Assembly (NCBI RefSeq): GCF_018375725.1
Contig: NZ_JAHACR010000011.1
Span: 1-39,490, forward strand
DNA from: Burkholderia sp.
GTDB taxonomy: Bacteria; Pseudomonadota; Gammaproteobacteria; Burkholderiales; Burkholderiaceae
Length of the DNA stretch: 39,490 nt
Direction of reading: 5' to 3'
Both the position numbers and the translations under genes were made by a program. How positions within the stretch are numbered: position 1 is the stretch's first letter; each line of letters starts with the position of its first letter. A model generated the notes under the pieces. It saw nothing but the letters and a program-made list of their open reading frames with translations. It did no database searches and was not told the DNA's origin. Shown piece by piece: positions 15,070 to 22,951 of the stretch.

Positions 15070-16265
15070 GCCGCCGCCTCCGCAAGCTGGCGCGCACCCG
15101 TGATGGCTTGGCGGCGGCTGGCCACCAGCTCGGCCGCATCGCGCACCGGCTTGTCCTCGGTGTGGACGTAGTGCATGAACATCGCCACGGTCTTGTGGCC
15201 CGTCAGCTTCATGCCCACTTTGGTCGGCACGCCCGAATTGGCAATGTCGGTGGTCGAGCGATGGCGGATGCCGTGCGTGCCGACGTGCGGGACGCCGGCG
15301 GCCTTGAGCACCCGGCACCAGCCGCCATAGTGCTCGCCAAAGGTCAGGTGCTTGGCCGGGTCGTTCGGCGATGGCAGGACGTAGGGGCAGCCCTCCCGGC
15401 GCGGCGCCGTCGAAAGCAGCCGATAGGCTTCCTCGCTCATGGGCTTGGAAATGCCGCCGACCTTGCTGTCGGGCCACACCACGCGCCGGTTCTCGAAGTC
15501 CAGCCAGCTCCATTCGAGCGGGCAGATTTCGGAGCGCCGGGCGGCGAACTCGAATTGCAGGCGGATCGCCAGCGGGATGACGTAGTTCTCCAGCCCCTCC
15601 GCCTCCAGCTTCTCCAACTGGCGGAAGATCCGCACCATTTCCTCGTCCACGATGAGCCGGGTTTCCTTGCCCGGCGGGTACATGGGGACGTGGCGGCACG
15701 GGTTCGTGCCGTCCGGGCGGTAGCCCCACACTTCGGCCAGGTTGAACATCTTGCGCAGCACGCCGAAGGTCTTGTTCGCCTCGGTCGGCTTGTAGGCCAG
15801 TTTCTCCATCAGCCCGGCAATGTCGGGCCGCTTCACGTCATGCACCTTCTTGCGGCCCAGCAGCGGGATGATGTTGCGGTCTATGACGCCCTGATAGCCG
15901 TCCTGCGTGCTGGGCTTGTTGCGCTTCTTGGAGTAGTCCTCCATGAACTTCTTGCACAACTCGGCCATCGTGGGCGCCTTGCGCGCCTCGGCCTTGGCGC
16001 CGCCGGGGTCGCCGCCCCGGCGAACCTCGGCCAGCCAGTCCTGTGCCTTGACTCGTGCCTGTTCGACGGTCAGCTCCCCGTACAGCCCCAGCGAGGGCTT
16101 GCGGGGCTGGCCGGAGTTCGTGCGGTACTGGAGCATGAACACCCGGCGGCCGGTCGGGGTAATCTTGCACAGGAAGCCGGGCACCACGGTATCTCGCAGT
16201 TCAACATCCTTGGCCTGGGGTTGGGCCGACTCCACGGCGGTCTTGGTGAGCTTGATCTTTGCCAT
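15066..16265 (-). CDS. int: Tyrosine recombinase (Tn4371-family integrase)
   Basis: Site-specific recombinase of 399 residues that integrates and excises the element. It has an N-terminal arm-binding DUF4102-type domain (MAKIKLTKTAVESAQPQAKDVELRDTVVPGFLCKITPTGRR), then a SAM-like core-binding domain (TMAELCKKFMEDYSKKRNKPSTQDGYQGVIDRNIIPLLG). In the catalytic domain Arg lies in FAARRSEICPLEW, the H-x-x-R box is HGIRHRS, the second His is in LTGHKTVAM and the nucleophile is in MFMHYVHTED. ATG 16265 follows GAGGAG at good spacing. Its 5' end faces the copper cluster, and the gene reads into the element, as expected for the integrase beside an attachment end. Confidence 0.95.
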   Translation of the reverse strand: MAKIKLTKTAVESAQPQAKDVELRDTVVPGFLCKITPTGRRVFMLQYRTNSGQPRKPSLGLYGELTVEQARVKAQDWLAEVRRGGDPGGAKAEARKAPTMAELCKKFMEDYSKKRNKPSTQDGYQGVIDRNIIPLLGRKKVHDVKRPDIAGLMEKLAYKPTEANKTFGVLRKMFNLAEVWGYRPDGTNPCRHVPMYPPGKETRLIVDEEMVRIFRQLEKLEAEGLENYVIPLAIRLQFEFAARRSEICPLEWSWLDFENRRVVWPDSKVGGISKPMSEEAYRLLSTAPRREGCPYVLPSPNDPAKHLTFGEHYGGWCRVLKAAGVPHVGTHGIRHRSTTDIANSGVPTKVGMKLTGHKTVAMFMHYVHTEDKPVRDAAELVASRRQAITGARQLAEAAA

Positions 16266-16442
16266 GATGACTCCTCGGAACAACCCGGATTCCAGGAGCC
16301 AGATAGGAGCGGCGCGAGGGAAAACCGGGTCAAGTTTCAGAAAGCACCGGCATATGATGGACGCGCGTAAGTTATTGATAAACCTGCTGTATCTAGCTAC
16401 GGCGCAGTCCAGCGAACTACCGGGCTGGAGTCATCGTGAAAC
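16266..16442. other. Probable end of the integrative element (attachment region), no gene
   Basis: The interval between the integrase start and the terminator of the copper operon should contain the element end and the integrase promoter. I looked for the octamer reported for Tn4371 (TTTTTCAT or its complement) and do not find an exact copy, so the junction cannot be placed to the base. Confidence 0.45.
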
Positions 16443-16472
16443 AAAAAAAGAGCCCGGCCAATCAGCCGGGCT
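16443..16472 (-). terminator. Rho-independent terminator of the copper operon
   Basis: On the minus strand AGCCCGGC, loop TGATTG, GCCGGGCT, then C and seven Ts: a perfect 8-bp GC-rich stem with a T tract. It lies about 80 bp beyond the copD stop. Confidence 0.85.
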
Positions 16473-16553
16473 TGCAAGGGATGGTCGCCGCACGAGAACA
16501 ACGAATCTGCGTGGGCGAACCACCCGCGTGGACGGACGATGACGGCGTGTCGA

Positions 16554-17495
16554 TTACGTTGTGCCTGGCAGCGGACTCGAGACGAGCACGGCGGCCACCA
16601 TCAGCACGCCGACCAGTACGAGAGACTCCACATGCAGCACCATGCCAAATCGGCGAAGCGGCCCGCTCGGCACGGCCTTCGACGGATTTTTCAGCGTCGA
16701 CAGAAGCGTCGGCATCTCGAAGAAACGATTGTGTCCGCCGAGTGCCGCGGCAACCAGTACGAGCGCAAGTTTGAGCATGAGCACTTGCCCGTAAGTCGAC
16801 CCCAACAGATTGGCAGGAACATTGACTCCTCTCCAACCGTTGTACGCGCCGGTGCTGAACAGAACAATCAATGCATAGGTCGATGTGTCGGACAGCGACT
16901 GCACGAACGACGCGCTGGTGAGTCGTTCATTCCCAGGCGCATCGAGCAGGCGCGGCATCACGACATAGGTCGTCACCAGTACAAGCCCGACCCACGCACT
17001 AATGGCAAGCAGATGCAGCCAATCCGCCCAGACAGGCAGACTGAACAGTCCCGCATCGACAGGATGCCCACCGTTACTGCGCGCAAGCGCGACGCCAGCC
17101 AACGCCACCCATATCGCGAACGGGAAGCGGGCTTCGTTTCCTGACCTCACGAATGACAGTACGGCAATACCGAGCGTAAGAAACGCGCCAACCAACCACG
17201 CATGTCCAAAACCGGTTCCCGCAAGCATCGACCACACGGCCGGCCCGGCCTCCGATAGCGTTGAGTCGCTCATCAGTGCGCAATGCGCCCAGAACGAGAG
17301 CGTGCTCGCCAGCAACGAGACGATGGACGCTAGTCGAAGCGTGACGATAAGCCGCCGGCCGACCCGCTCCTGCCAGGTCGACTCGCCACGCGCAAGCCAT
17401 TGGCCACTGAGCAGCGCACCGACGACGACGGCGAAACCGACGTTCTGAATGGCCACCGACACGAGTCGCAGGATGCCGAGGAACCCTTCGTTCAT
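16554..17495 (-). CDS. copD: Copper resistance membrane protein CopD
   Basis: Inner-membrane protein of 313 residues with about eight hydrophobic segments, of the CopD family, thought to pass periplasmic copper inwards together with CopC. Conserved features include the periplasmic SNGGHPVDAGLFSLPVWADWLHLLAISAWVGLVLV, with His-containing segments facing the W-x-H and A-W-x-G motifs, and GQVLMLKLALVLVAAALGGHNR. ATG 17495 shares its A with the copC TGA stop (TGATG), so translation is coupled. It is the last gene of the operon and is followed by a clear terminator. Confidence 0.9.
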   Translation of the reverse strand: MNEGFLGILRLVSVAIQNVGFAVVVGALLSGQWLARGESTWQERVGRRLIVTLRLASIVSLLASTLSFWAHCALMSDSTLSEAGPAVWSMLAGTGFGHAWLVGAFLTLGIAVLSFVRSGNEARFPFAIWVALAGVALARSNGGHPVDAGLFSLPVWADWLHLLAISAWVGLVLVTTYVVMPRLLDAPGNERLTSASFVQSLSDTSTYALIVLFSTGAYNGWRGVNVPANLLGSTYGQVLMLKLALVLVAAALGGHNRFFEMPTLLSTLKNPSKAVPSGPLRRFGMVLHVESLVLVGVLMVAAVLVSSPLPGTT

Positions 17496-17869
17496 CACTT
17501 CACCTTGAACGTGTAGGTGCCCTTGGTCTTGTGTGCGTCGGCTGTCATCACGGCCCACTGAACCGTGTACGTACCCGAAGCCAGCTTCGGCACCGCGACT
17601 GTCATGACACGCGGATTAGCTCCGTCGACCTTTGCCTTTTCCTTCGTGACGGCGGTGCCGCTCGCGTCGGATACCTTCACCGAACTGAATGTCGGCTCGA
17701 GGTCTTCGTTGAAGGTCAGACGCAAAACGTCCGGCGCTACATCGACCGTACTGCCTGATGGGGGTGCTGCGCTTTCCAGTTTGCCGTGCGCAAACGCCGC
17801 GGCGGGTGCGAGTGCGATAGCGCTGGCCGCGGCGAGGCCAGCAAACCGGCTGAATGTGAAAGTCTTCAT
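17495..17869 (-). CDS. copC: Periplasmic copper-binding protein CopC
   Basis: Small periplasmic protein of 124 residues. A signal peptide ends AAAFA, leaving His28 (HGKLESAAPP) as the new N-terminus. In CopC proteins this histidine, with an Asp and a His near the C-terminus (here the ADAHKTKGTYTF segment), forms the high-affinity Cu(II) site. The fold is the expected beta-sandwich (LRLTFNEDLEPTFSSVKVSD). It lacks the Met-rich Cu(I) loop of two-site CopC proteins, so it is a Cu(II)-only type. It is followed directly by copD. Confidence 0.92.
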   Translation of the reverse strand: MKTFTFSRFAGLAAASAIALAPAAAFAHGKLESAAPPSGSTVDVAPDVLRLTFNEDLEPTFSSVKVSDASGTAVTKEKAKVDGANPRVMTVAVPKLASGTYTVQWAVMTADAHKTKGTYTFKVK

Positions 17870-17932
17870 GTTCTTGCTCGTCTCGAATGGTCAAGGCGGG
17901 GCCGCAGAACAGCCGCACCCCGCCGGATGTCC

Positions 17933-18280
17933 TCACTGCTTCTGCAGCTTCGTCACGGTAAGTGCGCCGTTCACTTCCTCGGCCACGAAATCAATCTTGT
18001 CGCCGACCTTGACCTGCGAAAGCATCGCCGGGTCCTTGACCTTGAAGACCATCGTCATGGCTTCCATGCCAAGGTTTTCAAGCGGACCGTGCTTGATGGT
18101 CAGCTTGCCGTTGGCGGCGTCAACTTTCTTGATTTCGCCGTGCGACATGCTGTTTTTCGCGTCCTCGCTTTGCTTGGCGCCACCGCTCATGTCCATGTTG
18201 CTCATGTCGCCTGCTGCATACGCACCAGCGGAAACAACCAGTGCACAGCCCATCGCAATCGAAACAAGTGCTTTTTTCAT
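17933..18280 (-). CDS. CusF-like periplasmic copper chaperone
   Basis: Secreted protein of 115 residues: signal peptide to about AGAYAA, a Met/Asp-rich linker (GDMSNMDMSGG), then a CusF OB-fold. Aligning with E. coli CusF, the ligands His36, Met47 and Met49 correspond to His64, Met75 and Met77 here. The cation-pi Trp44 is replaced by Met72 (LGMEAMTM), giving a possible third methionine ligand. CusF proteins carry Cu(I)/Ag(I) to efflux systems. No CusA/CusB genes are in the window, so here it may serve the multicopper oxidase or CopC, or an unlinked efflux pump. Confidence 0.88.
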   Translation of the reverse strand: MKKALVSIAMGCALVVSAGAYAAGDMSNMDMSGGAKQSEDAKNSMSHGEIKKVDAANGKLTIKHGPLENLGMEAMTMVFKVKDPAMLSQVKVGDKIDFVAEEVNGALTVTKLQKQ

Positions 18281-18347
18281 CGTGCATTTCTCCAGAGTTG
18301 AGTTGATGAAGCGGATGGCCGGGTCACGCCCGACCTTGTTATGTTGT

Positions 18348-19643
18348 TCAGCTGTCCGGCAGTTCGCCGGTGTATTCGTAAGCTACGGTTCCCTTCGGGT
18401 GCTTGAACCAACCCGGGTCGCGGTAATCGTTTCGGCCGAGCCCCTCACGCACCTTCACGACCGTGAACATGCCGCCCATTTCCAGCGGCCCGAACGGTCC
18501 CGTGCCCGTCATCATCGGCAAGGTGTTGTCGGGCAACGGCATCTCCATCTCGCCCATCGCACCGCCCGTGCTACCCATCGCCATGTAGTCCGGCACCAGC
18601 TTGTTGATGCGCTTCGCGAGGTCTTTCTGCGGGACGCCGATGAGATTGGGTACCTGGTGTCCCATCGCGTTCATCGTGTGGTGCGACTTGTGACAATGGA
18701 ATGCCCATTCACCGGGACGATTCGCGGTGAATTCGATGGCGCGCATCTGCCCGACCGCCACATCGGCCGTAACTTCCGGCCAACGGGCCGACGGCGGAAT
18801 CCAGCCGCCATCCGTGCCCGTCACTTCGAAGTGGTAGCCATGCAGGTGAATCGGATGGTTCGTCATCGTCAAATTGCCGAAGCGGATGCGCACGCGGTCG
18901 CCCGCGCGTACCGGCAGCGGGTCGATGCCCGGAAACACGCGCGAATTGAACGTCCACATGTTGAAGTCCGTCATCTCGTTGACGCGCGGCGTGTAGCTGC
19001 CAGGGTCGATGTCGTAGGCCGCCAGCAGAAACACGAAGTCACGGTCGACCGGCATCACGCTGCGGTCTTTCGGGTGCACGATGAACAGCCCCATCATCCC
19101 CATCGCCATCTGTACCATCTCGTCGGCATGCGGGTGATACATGAACGTGCCGTGCTTCTCGAGCTGGAACTCGTAGACGAAGGTCTTGCCGGGCGGGATG
19201 TGCGGTTGAGTAAGGCCGCCGACGCCATCCATGCCGTTCGGCAACAACATCCCGTGCCAGTGAACGGCGGTGTGCTCGGGCAGCCTGTTCGTCACAAAGA
19301 TGCGAACCTTGTCGCCCTCGACGGCCTCGATGGTCGGGCCGGGCGATTGCCCGTTGTAACCCCAAAGATTCGCCTTCATGCCAGGCGCCATCTCGCGTAC
19401 GACCGGTTCGGCCGTCAGGTGGAATTCCTTCCATCCGTTTTTCATCCGCCACGGCAGCGTCCAGCCGTTCAGCGTCGTGACCGGCGTATACGGGCGGCCG
19501 TTCGGCGGCACGAGAGGGGGTTGCGTGGTGGCTTTCGCCATGGTCGGCGCTTCGGGCAACGACGCGGCACCAGCCTTGCTGACCAGGGCCGCGCCCACCA
19601 GCGCTGCACCCGAGCCGTTGAGAAATTGTCGACGGGACACCAT
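18348..19643 (-). CDS. Tat-exported multicopper oxidase
   Basis: Protein of 431 residues with a twin-arginine signal (SRRQFLNGSGAALVGAAL). Copper motifs in order are H128-W-H130-G, YHPHADE (His170, His172), HPIHLHG (263-269) and HCHKSHHTMNAM (316-327), which fits the type 1/3 signature HCHxxxHxxxxM with Cys317, His322 and Met327. It therefore has a complete set of type 1, 2 and 3 sites. It is shorter than CopA/PcoA (about 600 residues), and its Met-rich stretches (QMAMGMMG, GEMEMPLP) may bind Cu(I). The likely role is oxidation of periplasmic Cu(I) to the less toxic Cu(II). It starts one base after the stop of the TolC-like gene. Confidence 0.92.
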   Translation of the reverse strand: MVSRRQFLNGSGAALVGAALVSKAGAASLPEAPTMAKATTQPPLVPPNGRPYTPVTTLNGWTLPWRMKNGWKEFHLTAEPVVREMAPGMKANLWGYNGQSPGPTIEAVEGDKVRIFVTNRLPEHTAVHWHGMLLPNGMDGVGGLTQPHIPPGKTFVYEFQLEKHGTFMYHPHADEMVQMAMGMMGLFIVHPKDRSVMPVDRDFVFLLAAYDIDPGSYTPRVNEMTDFNMWTFNSRVFPGIDPLPVRAGDRVRIRFGNLTMTNHPIHLHGYHFEVTGTDGGWIPPSARWPEVTADVAVGQMRAIEFTANRPGEWAFHCHKSHHTMNAMGHQVPNLIGVPQKDLAKRINKLVPDYMAMGSTGGAMGEMEMPLPDNTLPMMTGTGPFGPLEMGGMFTVVKVREGLGRNDYRDPGWFKHPKGTVAYEYTGELPDS

Positions 19644-19644
19644 G

Positions 19645-21150
19645 TTATTTACCTTCCGAATCCATTGCCGGCGCCGATTGCGCCGCGGGAGCTGACGTCG
19701 ATTGAAGCGCGGGCTGCGTGCTGTTGGGAGCGCTCATGACTACCGGTCGTTGCGGCGCCGGCTCTTTCGAATCCTGCTTGTCGCCGGCCTGCGGCAGACG
19801 GCCACCAACCGCCTGTTGGAGGTCCGTTTCCGCCAGCCAGTAGTCCTTCAATGCATCGATGTAGCTGTTGACTGCGCCGACCTGCTCCCGCGAATCGGCG
19901 AGCAACTCAAAGACGCTGGCGAGCATGCCGTTGTACCGAAGCAGAAGTTCGTCCGAGATGGTCTTGCGAATGGGCACGACCTCGTCGCGATAGTGCTTCG
20001 CAACGTCGTAGCTGGTGACGTAGGCCGAGTACGATTCGCGCACTTCGGAACGTGCATCAATCGCCGTCTGGGCAAGCTGGTTCACCGAACGCATGTAAGT
20101 CGCTTCGGCCCGGGCGACCTTGGCGCTTCCGAAATCGAAAATCGGAATCTCGACGCTGATTTCGTAGCCGTGCTCGTGACCCTTGTCGGTCTCGTAGTTG
20201 TTCTGGTAACCGACGTCGAGCGCGTTGATGAACCGCGTGGCCTTGCTGAGCCCCATAGAAGACGCAACGCTTTGGGTCTGCAGCTTCGCCGCCTGGATGT
20301 CGAGGCGGTTCTGCATCGCATAGCTTTCCAGGTCGTTGAGGTCGGGCCTTTGCTTCGGCAGGTCGGGCAGACGGTCCGGGAGTGTGTATTGCGTACCCGC
20401 GCCCCACAGCCCCATGATTCGCGTCAGCTTTTCGCGTGCGACCACGGCTTGCTGGTGCGTCTTGGCTGACTGCGCCACCGCGTCCGCATAGAACGCCTGC
20501 TCACGGGCGTAATCGAGCTTGCTGAAGTTCCCGGCCTGACGCATGCGCGAAGCCAATTCCGCGCCGGCATCCGCCGAGTCTTTCACCTGTTCCGCGTACT
20601 TGGCCGCCTGCTCGGCGGCCACTGCGTTGATGTAAGCGCGGCGCGCCTCGGCCGCTATCTTGAGCATGGCGTCGGCGGTTTCGAGCTTCGTTTGCTCGAA
20701 GCGGCGCCCTTCGATATGCGCAGCGAACGGCAACGTCAGGATGCTGAGAACGTTCGCCGAGAACGTGCGGCCGATGTTCAGGTCGCCGTTGCCCGCGCGC
20801 GTCCGGCTGAACGTGAATCCCGGATTCGGGAGGCGACCAGCCTGTACCAGGTCGGCTTCCGACAGCCCCAGTTCGGCATAGGAAACCTGAAGACCGCGGT
20901 TGTTCAGCAACGCAACCTGGACAGCGTCGTCCATGCTGAGCGGCTTCGAGAGCAGTTCCTGCGTTCGTTTCGCCGCAGCGTCGCGGTCGGCGTCCGTCTT
21001 GACGATGACGGCGTCCTTGCCGAGCCGTTCCCTGGCAGTCGACGACACCGTATTGAACCCGCCGTCCTTGGAGAACGTCGTACACCCGGCGAGAAACACC
21101 AAGACGGCGACTCCCGCCCCCATTCGAGTAGAAACGAATCGTCGCATCAT
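19645..21150 (-). CDS. TolC-family outer-membrane efflux lipoprotein
   Basis: Outer-membrane factor of 501 residues with a lipobox VFLAGC (Cys23). Two OEP repeats are visible: LSMDDAVQVALLNNRGLQVSYAELGLSEADLVQAGRLPNPGFTFSR, and later LESYAMQNRLDIQAAKLQTQSVASSM with VEIPIFDFGSAKVARAEATY. Long helical coiled-coil stretches lie in between. It forms the outer channel of tripartite pumps or type I systems. No inner-membrane pump is encoded nearby, so it must pair with an unlinked one or serve copper release directly. A Pro/Ser/Gln/Ala-rich C-terminal tail of about 45 residues is unusual. Its start overlaps the preceding stop (ATGA). Confidence 0.9.
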   Translation of the reverse strand: MMRRFVSTRMGAGVAVLVFLAGCTTFSKDGGFNTVSSTARERLGKDAVIVKTDADRDAAAKRTQELLSKPLSMDDAVQVALLNNRGLQVSYAELGLSEADLVQAGRLPNPGFTFSRTRAGNGDLNIGRTFSANVLSILTLPFAAHIEGRRFEQTKLETADAMLKIAAEARRAYINAVAAEQAAKYAEQVKDSADAGAELASRMRQAGNFSKLDYAREQAFYADAVAQSAKTHQQAVVAREKLTRIMGLWGAGTQYTLPDRLPDLPKQRPDLNDLESYAMQNRLDIQAAKLQTQSVASSMGLSKATRFINALDVGYQNNYETDKGHEHGYEISVEIPIFDFGSAKVARAEATYMRSVNQLAQTAIDARSEVRESYSAYVTSYDVAKHYRDEVVPIRKTISDELLLRYNGMLASVFELLADSREQVGAVNSYIDALKDYWLAETDLQQAVGGRLPQAGDKQDSKEPAPQRPVVMSAPNSTQPALQSTSAPAAQSAPAMDSEGK

Positions 21151-21446
21151 TTGGCGGGTTCCCCGTGCAACGAGTGGTTCGAATGGTTGTTGTTGGCCGG
21201 CTGGCTCGGCGTGCCACCGTGCTTCATGCCGCCCATAGACGGTTTGCCCTGGACAGCCTGATTCAGTTGCTGCCAGGTCGGGTTATCCGCGTCGCTATAG
21301 GGGCGATATCCCTCGAGGGCAGACGGGACGGTCACCGCCGGCACGGAGGCCGCTGCGTCGGTCGGGTCGGGAATTGTTGTCGTGGCGTGCACAAGCGCCG
21401 GCAAAGTAGCCGCCGCGCTCAGTAGCGCTGCAGTGATCAATCGCAT
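21147..21446 (-). CDS. Small secreted His-rich protein of the copper operon
   Basis: Protein of 99 residues: signal peptide MRLITAALLSAAATLPALVHA, then a short Pro/Thr region, GYRPYSDADNPTWQQLNQAVQG, and a Met/His-rich C-terminus (MGGMKHGGTPSQPANNNHSNHSLHG). I recognise no named family, although small proteins of this kind are common beside copper TolC genes in Burkholderiales. The His/Met tail suggests periplasmic metal binding. It is translationally coupled to the TolC-like gene by an ATGA overlap. Confidence 0.75.
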   Translation of the reverse strand: MRLITAALLSAAATLPALVHATTTIPDPTDAAASVPAVTVPSALEGYRPYSDADNPTWQQLNQAVQGKPSMGGMKHGGTPSQPANNNHSNHSLHGEPAK

Positions 21447-21534
21447 ACGTTTTCTCGTCGTGAGTCACCTGGCGGGTCCACGCAGAACCGCCAGTACGGA
21501 TGGCACATCGCAGGTCATTGACCGCGATGGAGAA

Positions 21535-21936
21535 CTAGACGAGAAGGCAGCGAGGAGGGCGTTCGATGCCGTCGGTCAGGAACGACACGACACCGGCGGA
21601 AGACGGCAGGGGAATGGCGACGCGGGTAGCGTCCGTGGATACGGCAACGACCGGTACGGCTGGCAGTCCTGTACCGAAGCAGCAGGATGCGCATGTCGAG
21701 CACGAATGCGCGTGGTGGGCGTTACCGTGGTAATGATGGGGATGGTCGTCGTCAGCGAACGCCACGCCATGCATTTCATGGTGGTGCTCTGACGCGGCCT
21801 GCTCCGCATGCTGGGTTGCCCCTTCTCCCGCGTCTGCATGCGCGGCAACACATTTCATCGAGATAGCCGCGAACGACTGAACCGGAAGGCTCAGTGCCAG
21901 CAACACAACGATGAAAAGTTTGCGCCAATACGACAT
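21535..21936 (-). CDS. Secreted His/Cys-rich putative copper-binding protein
   Basis: Protein of 133 residues: MSYWRKLFIVVLLALSLPVQSFA is a good signal peptide. It is followed by a region with more than a dozen histidines (SEHHHEMHG, DDDHPHHYHG, AHHAHSC) and a Cys cluster (CSTCASCC), ending in a hydrophobic Val/Pro-rich tail. CopL-type secreted proteins of copper operons have a similar look, but I cannot assign the family firmly. ATG 21936 is preferred because it puts the signal peptide at the N-terminus; an upstream GTG (21954) is possible. It is first in the operon, divergent from the response regulator, so the copper promoter lies upstream. Confidence 0.75.
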   Translation of the reverse strand: MSYWRKLFIVVLLALSLPVQSFAAISMKCVAAHADAGEGATQHAEQAASEHHHEMHGVAFADDDHPHHYHGNAHHAHSCSTCASCCFGTGLPAVPVVAVSTDATRVAIPLPSSAGVVSFLTDGIERPPRCLLV

Positions 21937-21954
21937 GGGAGCGGAGTCTAGCAC

Positions 21955-22279
21955 GCAGTGATAAAGGCTGTAAGTTCGAGAACGTGTCAGGGTGTAACCG
22001 ATCGCTGTTTCGCTACGCGGTCACGACATTCGAGTTCAGCTTATCGTCGGATGGGTGACGACGGCGTGACCACAAAATGACCAAAATTTCATTGGCGGTC
22101 CCGGATTGGGGCGTGCCGAACGCTCCGGCAGTCGTTGGCACGAGGTGCCGATGCGGTACGCTTGGGGCGTTTCATGAAAAATCTGTCATGTAGCCGTCAT
22201 TTTTCACTCATCCGGGCCGCCGTATGCTCCAAGCAGCACATTGACCGCGCGCATTCCCCGACAGCCATACGACATAGCC
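21955..22279. promoter_or_regulatory. Divergent promoter region between the copper operon and its two-component system
   Basis: 325 bp without a gene. At 22184-22189 and 22195-22200 are TGTCAT and CGTCAT, a direct repeat with an 11-bp period, flanked by the A/T-rich mirrored stretches TCATGAAAAA and TCATTTTTCA. OmpR/PhoB-class regulators bind repeats of this period, so this is the best candidate operator for the regulator encoded at 22280. Two TGACC repeats near 22068-22083 are a second candidate for the minus-strand operon. Confidence 0.5.
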
Positions 22280-22951
22280 ATGCGGATACTCATAGTCGAA
22301 GACGAACCGAAAATGGCGTCATATCTCCGCAAGGGGTTGATGGAAGCGAGCTACACGGTCGACGTCGCCGAAAACGGAAAGGACGGCCTGTTTCTCGCGC
22401 TGCACGAGAACTTCGACCTCATCGTGCTCGACGTCATGCTGCCGGAACTAGATGGTTTCGAGGTGCTCAAGCGCCTGCGGGAGCAGAAACAAACACCCGT
22501 GCTGCTGTTGACTGCCCGGGAGGCAGTCGAGGACAAGGTGGCCGGCCTTGAGCTGGGTGCCGACGACTATCTGCCTAAACCCTTTGCGTATGCCGAGTTC
22601 CTCGCCCGCATCCGGTCACTACTGCGGCGTTCACCACGGAATGCGCGGGACATGCTGCTCATTGCCGACCTCGAGGTTGACCTCATCAAACGGCGGGTGC
22701 GGCGTGGCGACACCCGAATCGACCTGACCGCACAGGAGTTCGCGCTGTTGCAGCTCCTTGCCGAACGCGAAGGCGAGGTGCTCACACGGACATTCATCAC
22801 CTCCCAGATTTGGGACATGAATTTCGATAGCGACACGAACGTGGTCGATGCGGCCGTCAAGCGCTTGCGGGCAAAAATCGACAACTCGTTCGACAAGAAG
22901 CTCATCCATACAATTCGTGGCATGGGCTACGTGCTCGAGGACCGCTCGTGA
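22280..22951 (+). CDS. copR: Heavy-metal response regulator (CopR/CusR type)
   Basis: OmpR/PhoB-class regulator of 223 residues. The receiver domain has acidic pocket E7-D8, phosphoacceptor Asp51 (LIVLDVMLPELDG), Thr in LLLTAREAVEDK and Lys in DDYLPKPFAYAEFLARIRSLLRR. The C-terminal winged helix runs from VDLIKRRVRRGDTRIDLTAQEF to DAAVKRLRAKIDNSFDKKLIHTIRGMGYVLED. Residues such as YLRKGLMEASYTVDVAENG match the CusR/CopR/IrlR heavy-metal subfamily. The start is placed at ATG 22280 by comparison with family length. It is expected to activate the divergent copper operon. Its stop overlaps the GTG start of the kinase gene. Confidence 0.93.
   Translation: MRILIVEDEPKMASYLRKGLMEASYTVDVAENGKDGLFLALHENFDLIVLDVMLPELDGFEVLKRLREQKQTPVLLLTAREAVEDKVAGLELGADDYLPKPFAYAEFLARIRSLLRRSPRNARDMLLIADLEVDLIKRRVRRGDTRIDLTAQEFALLQLLAEREGEVLTRTFITSQIWDMNFDSDTNVVDAAVKRLRAKIDNSFDKKLIHTIRGMGYVLEDRS

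Noticed and set aside
16266..16553. Exact Tn4371 attachment octamer at the element end
   Set aside because: Neither TTTTTCAT nor ATGAAAAA occurs in this interval; only loose matches are present.
17565..19739. A plus-strand open frame of about 724 codons across the copper operon
   Set aside because: It is antisense to CopC, the CusF-like protein and the multicopper oxidase, all of which have complete motifs on the minus strand.
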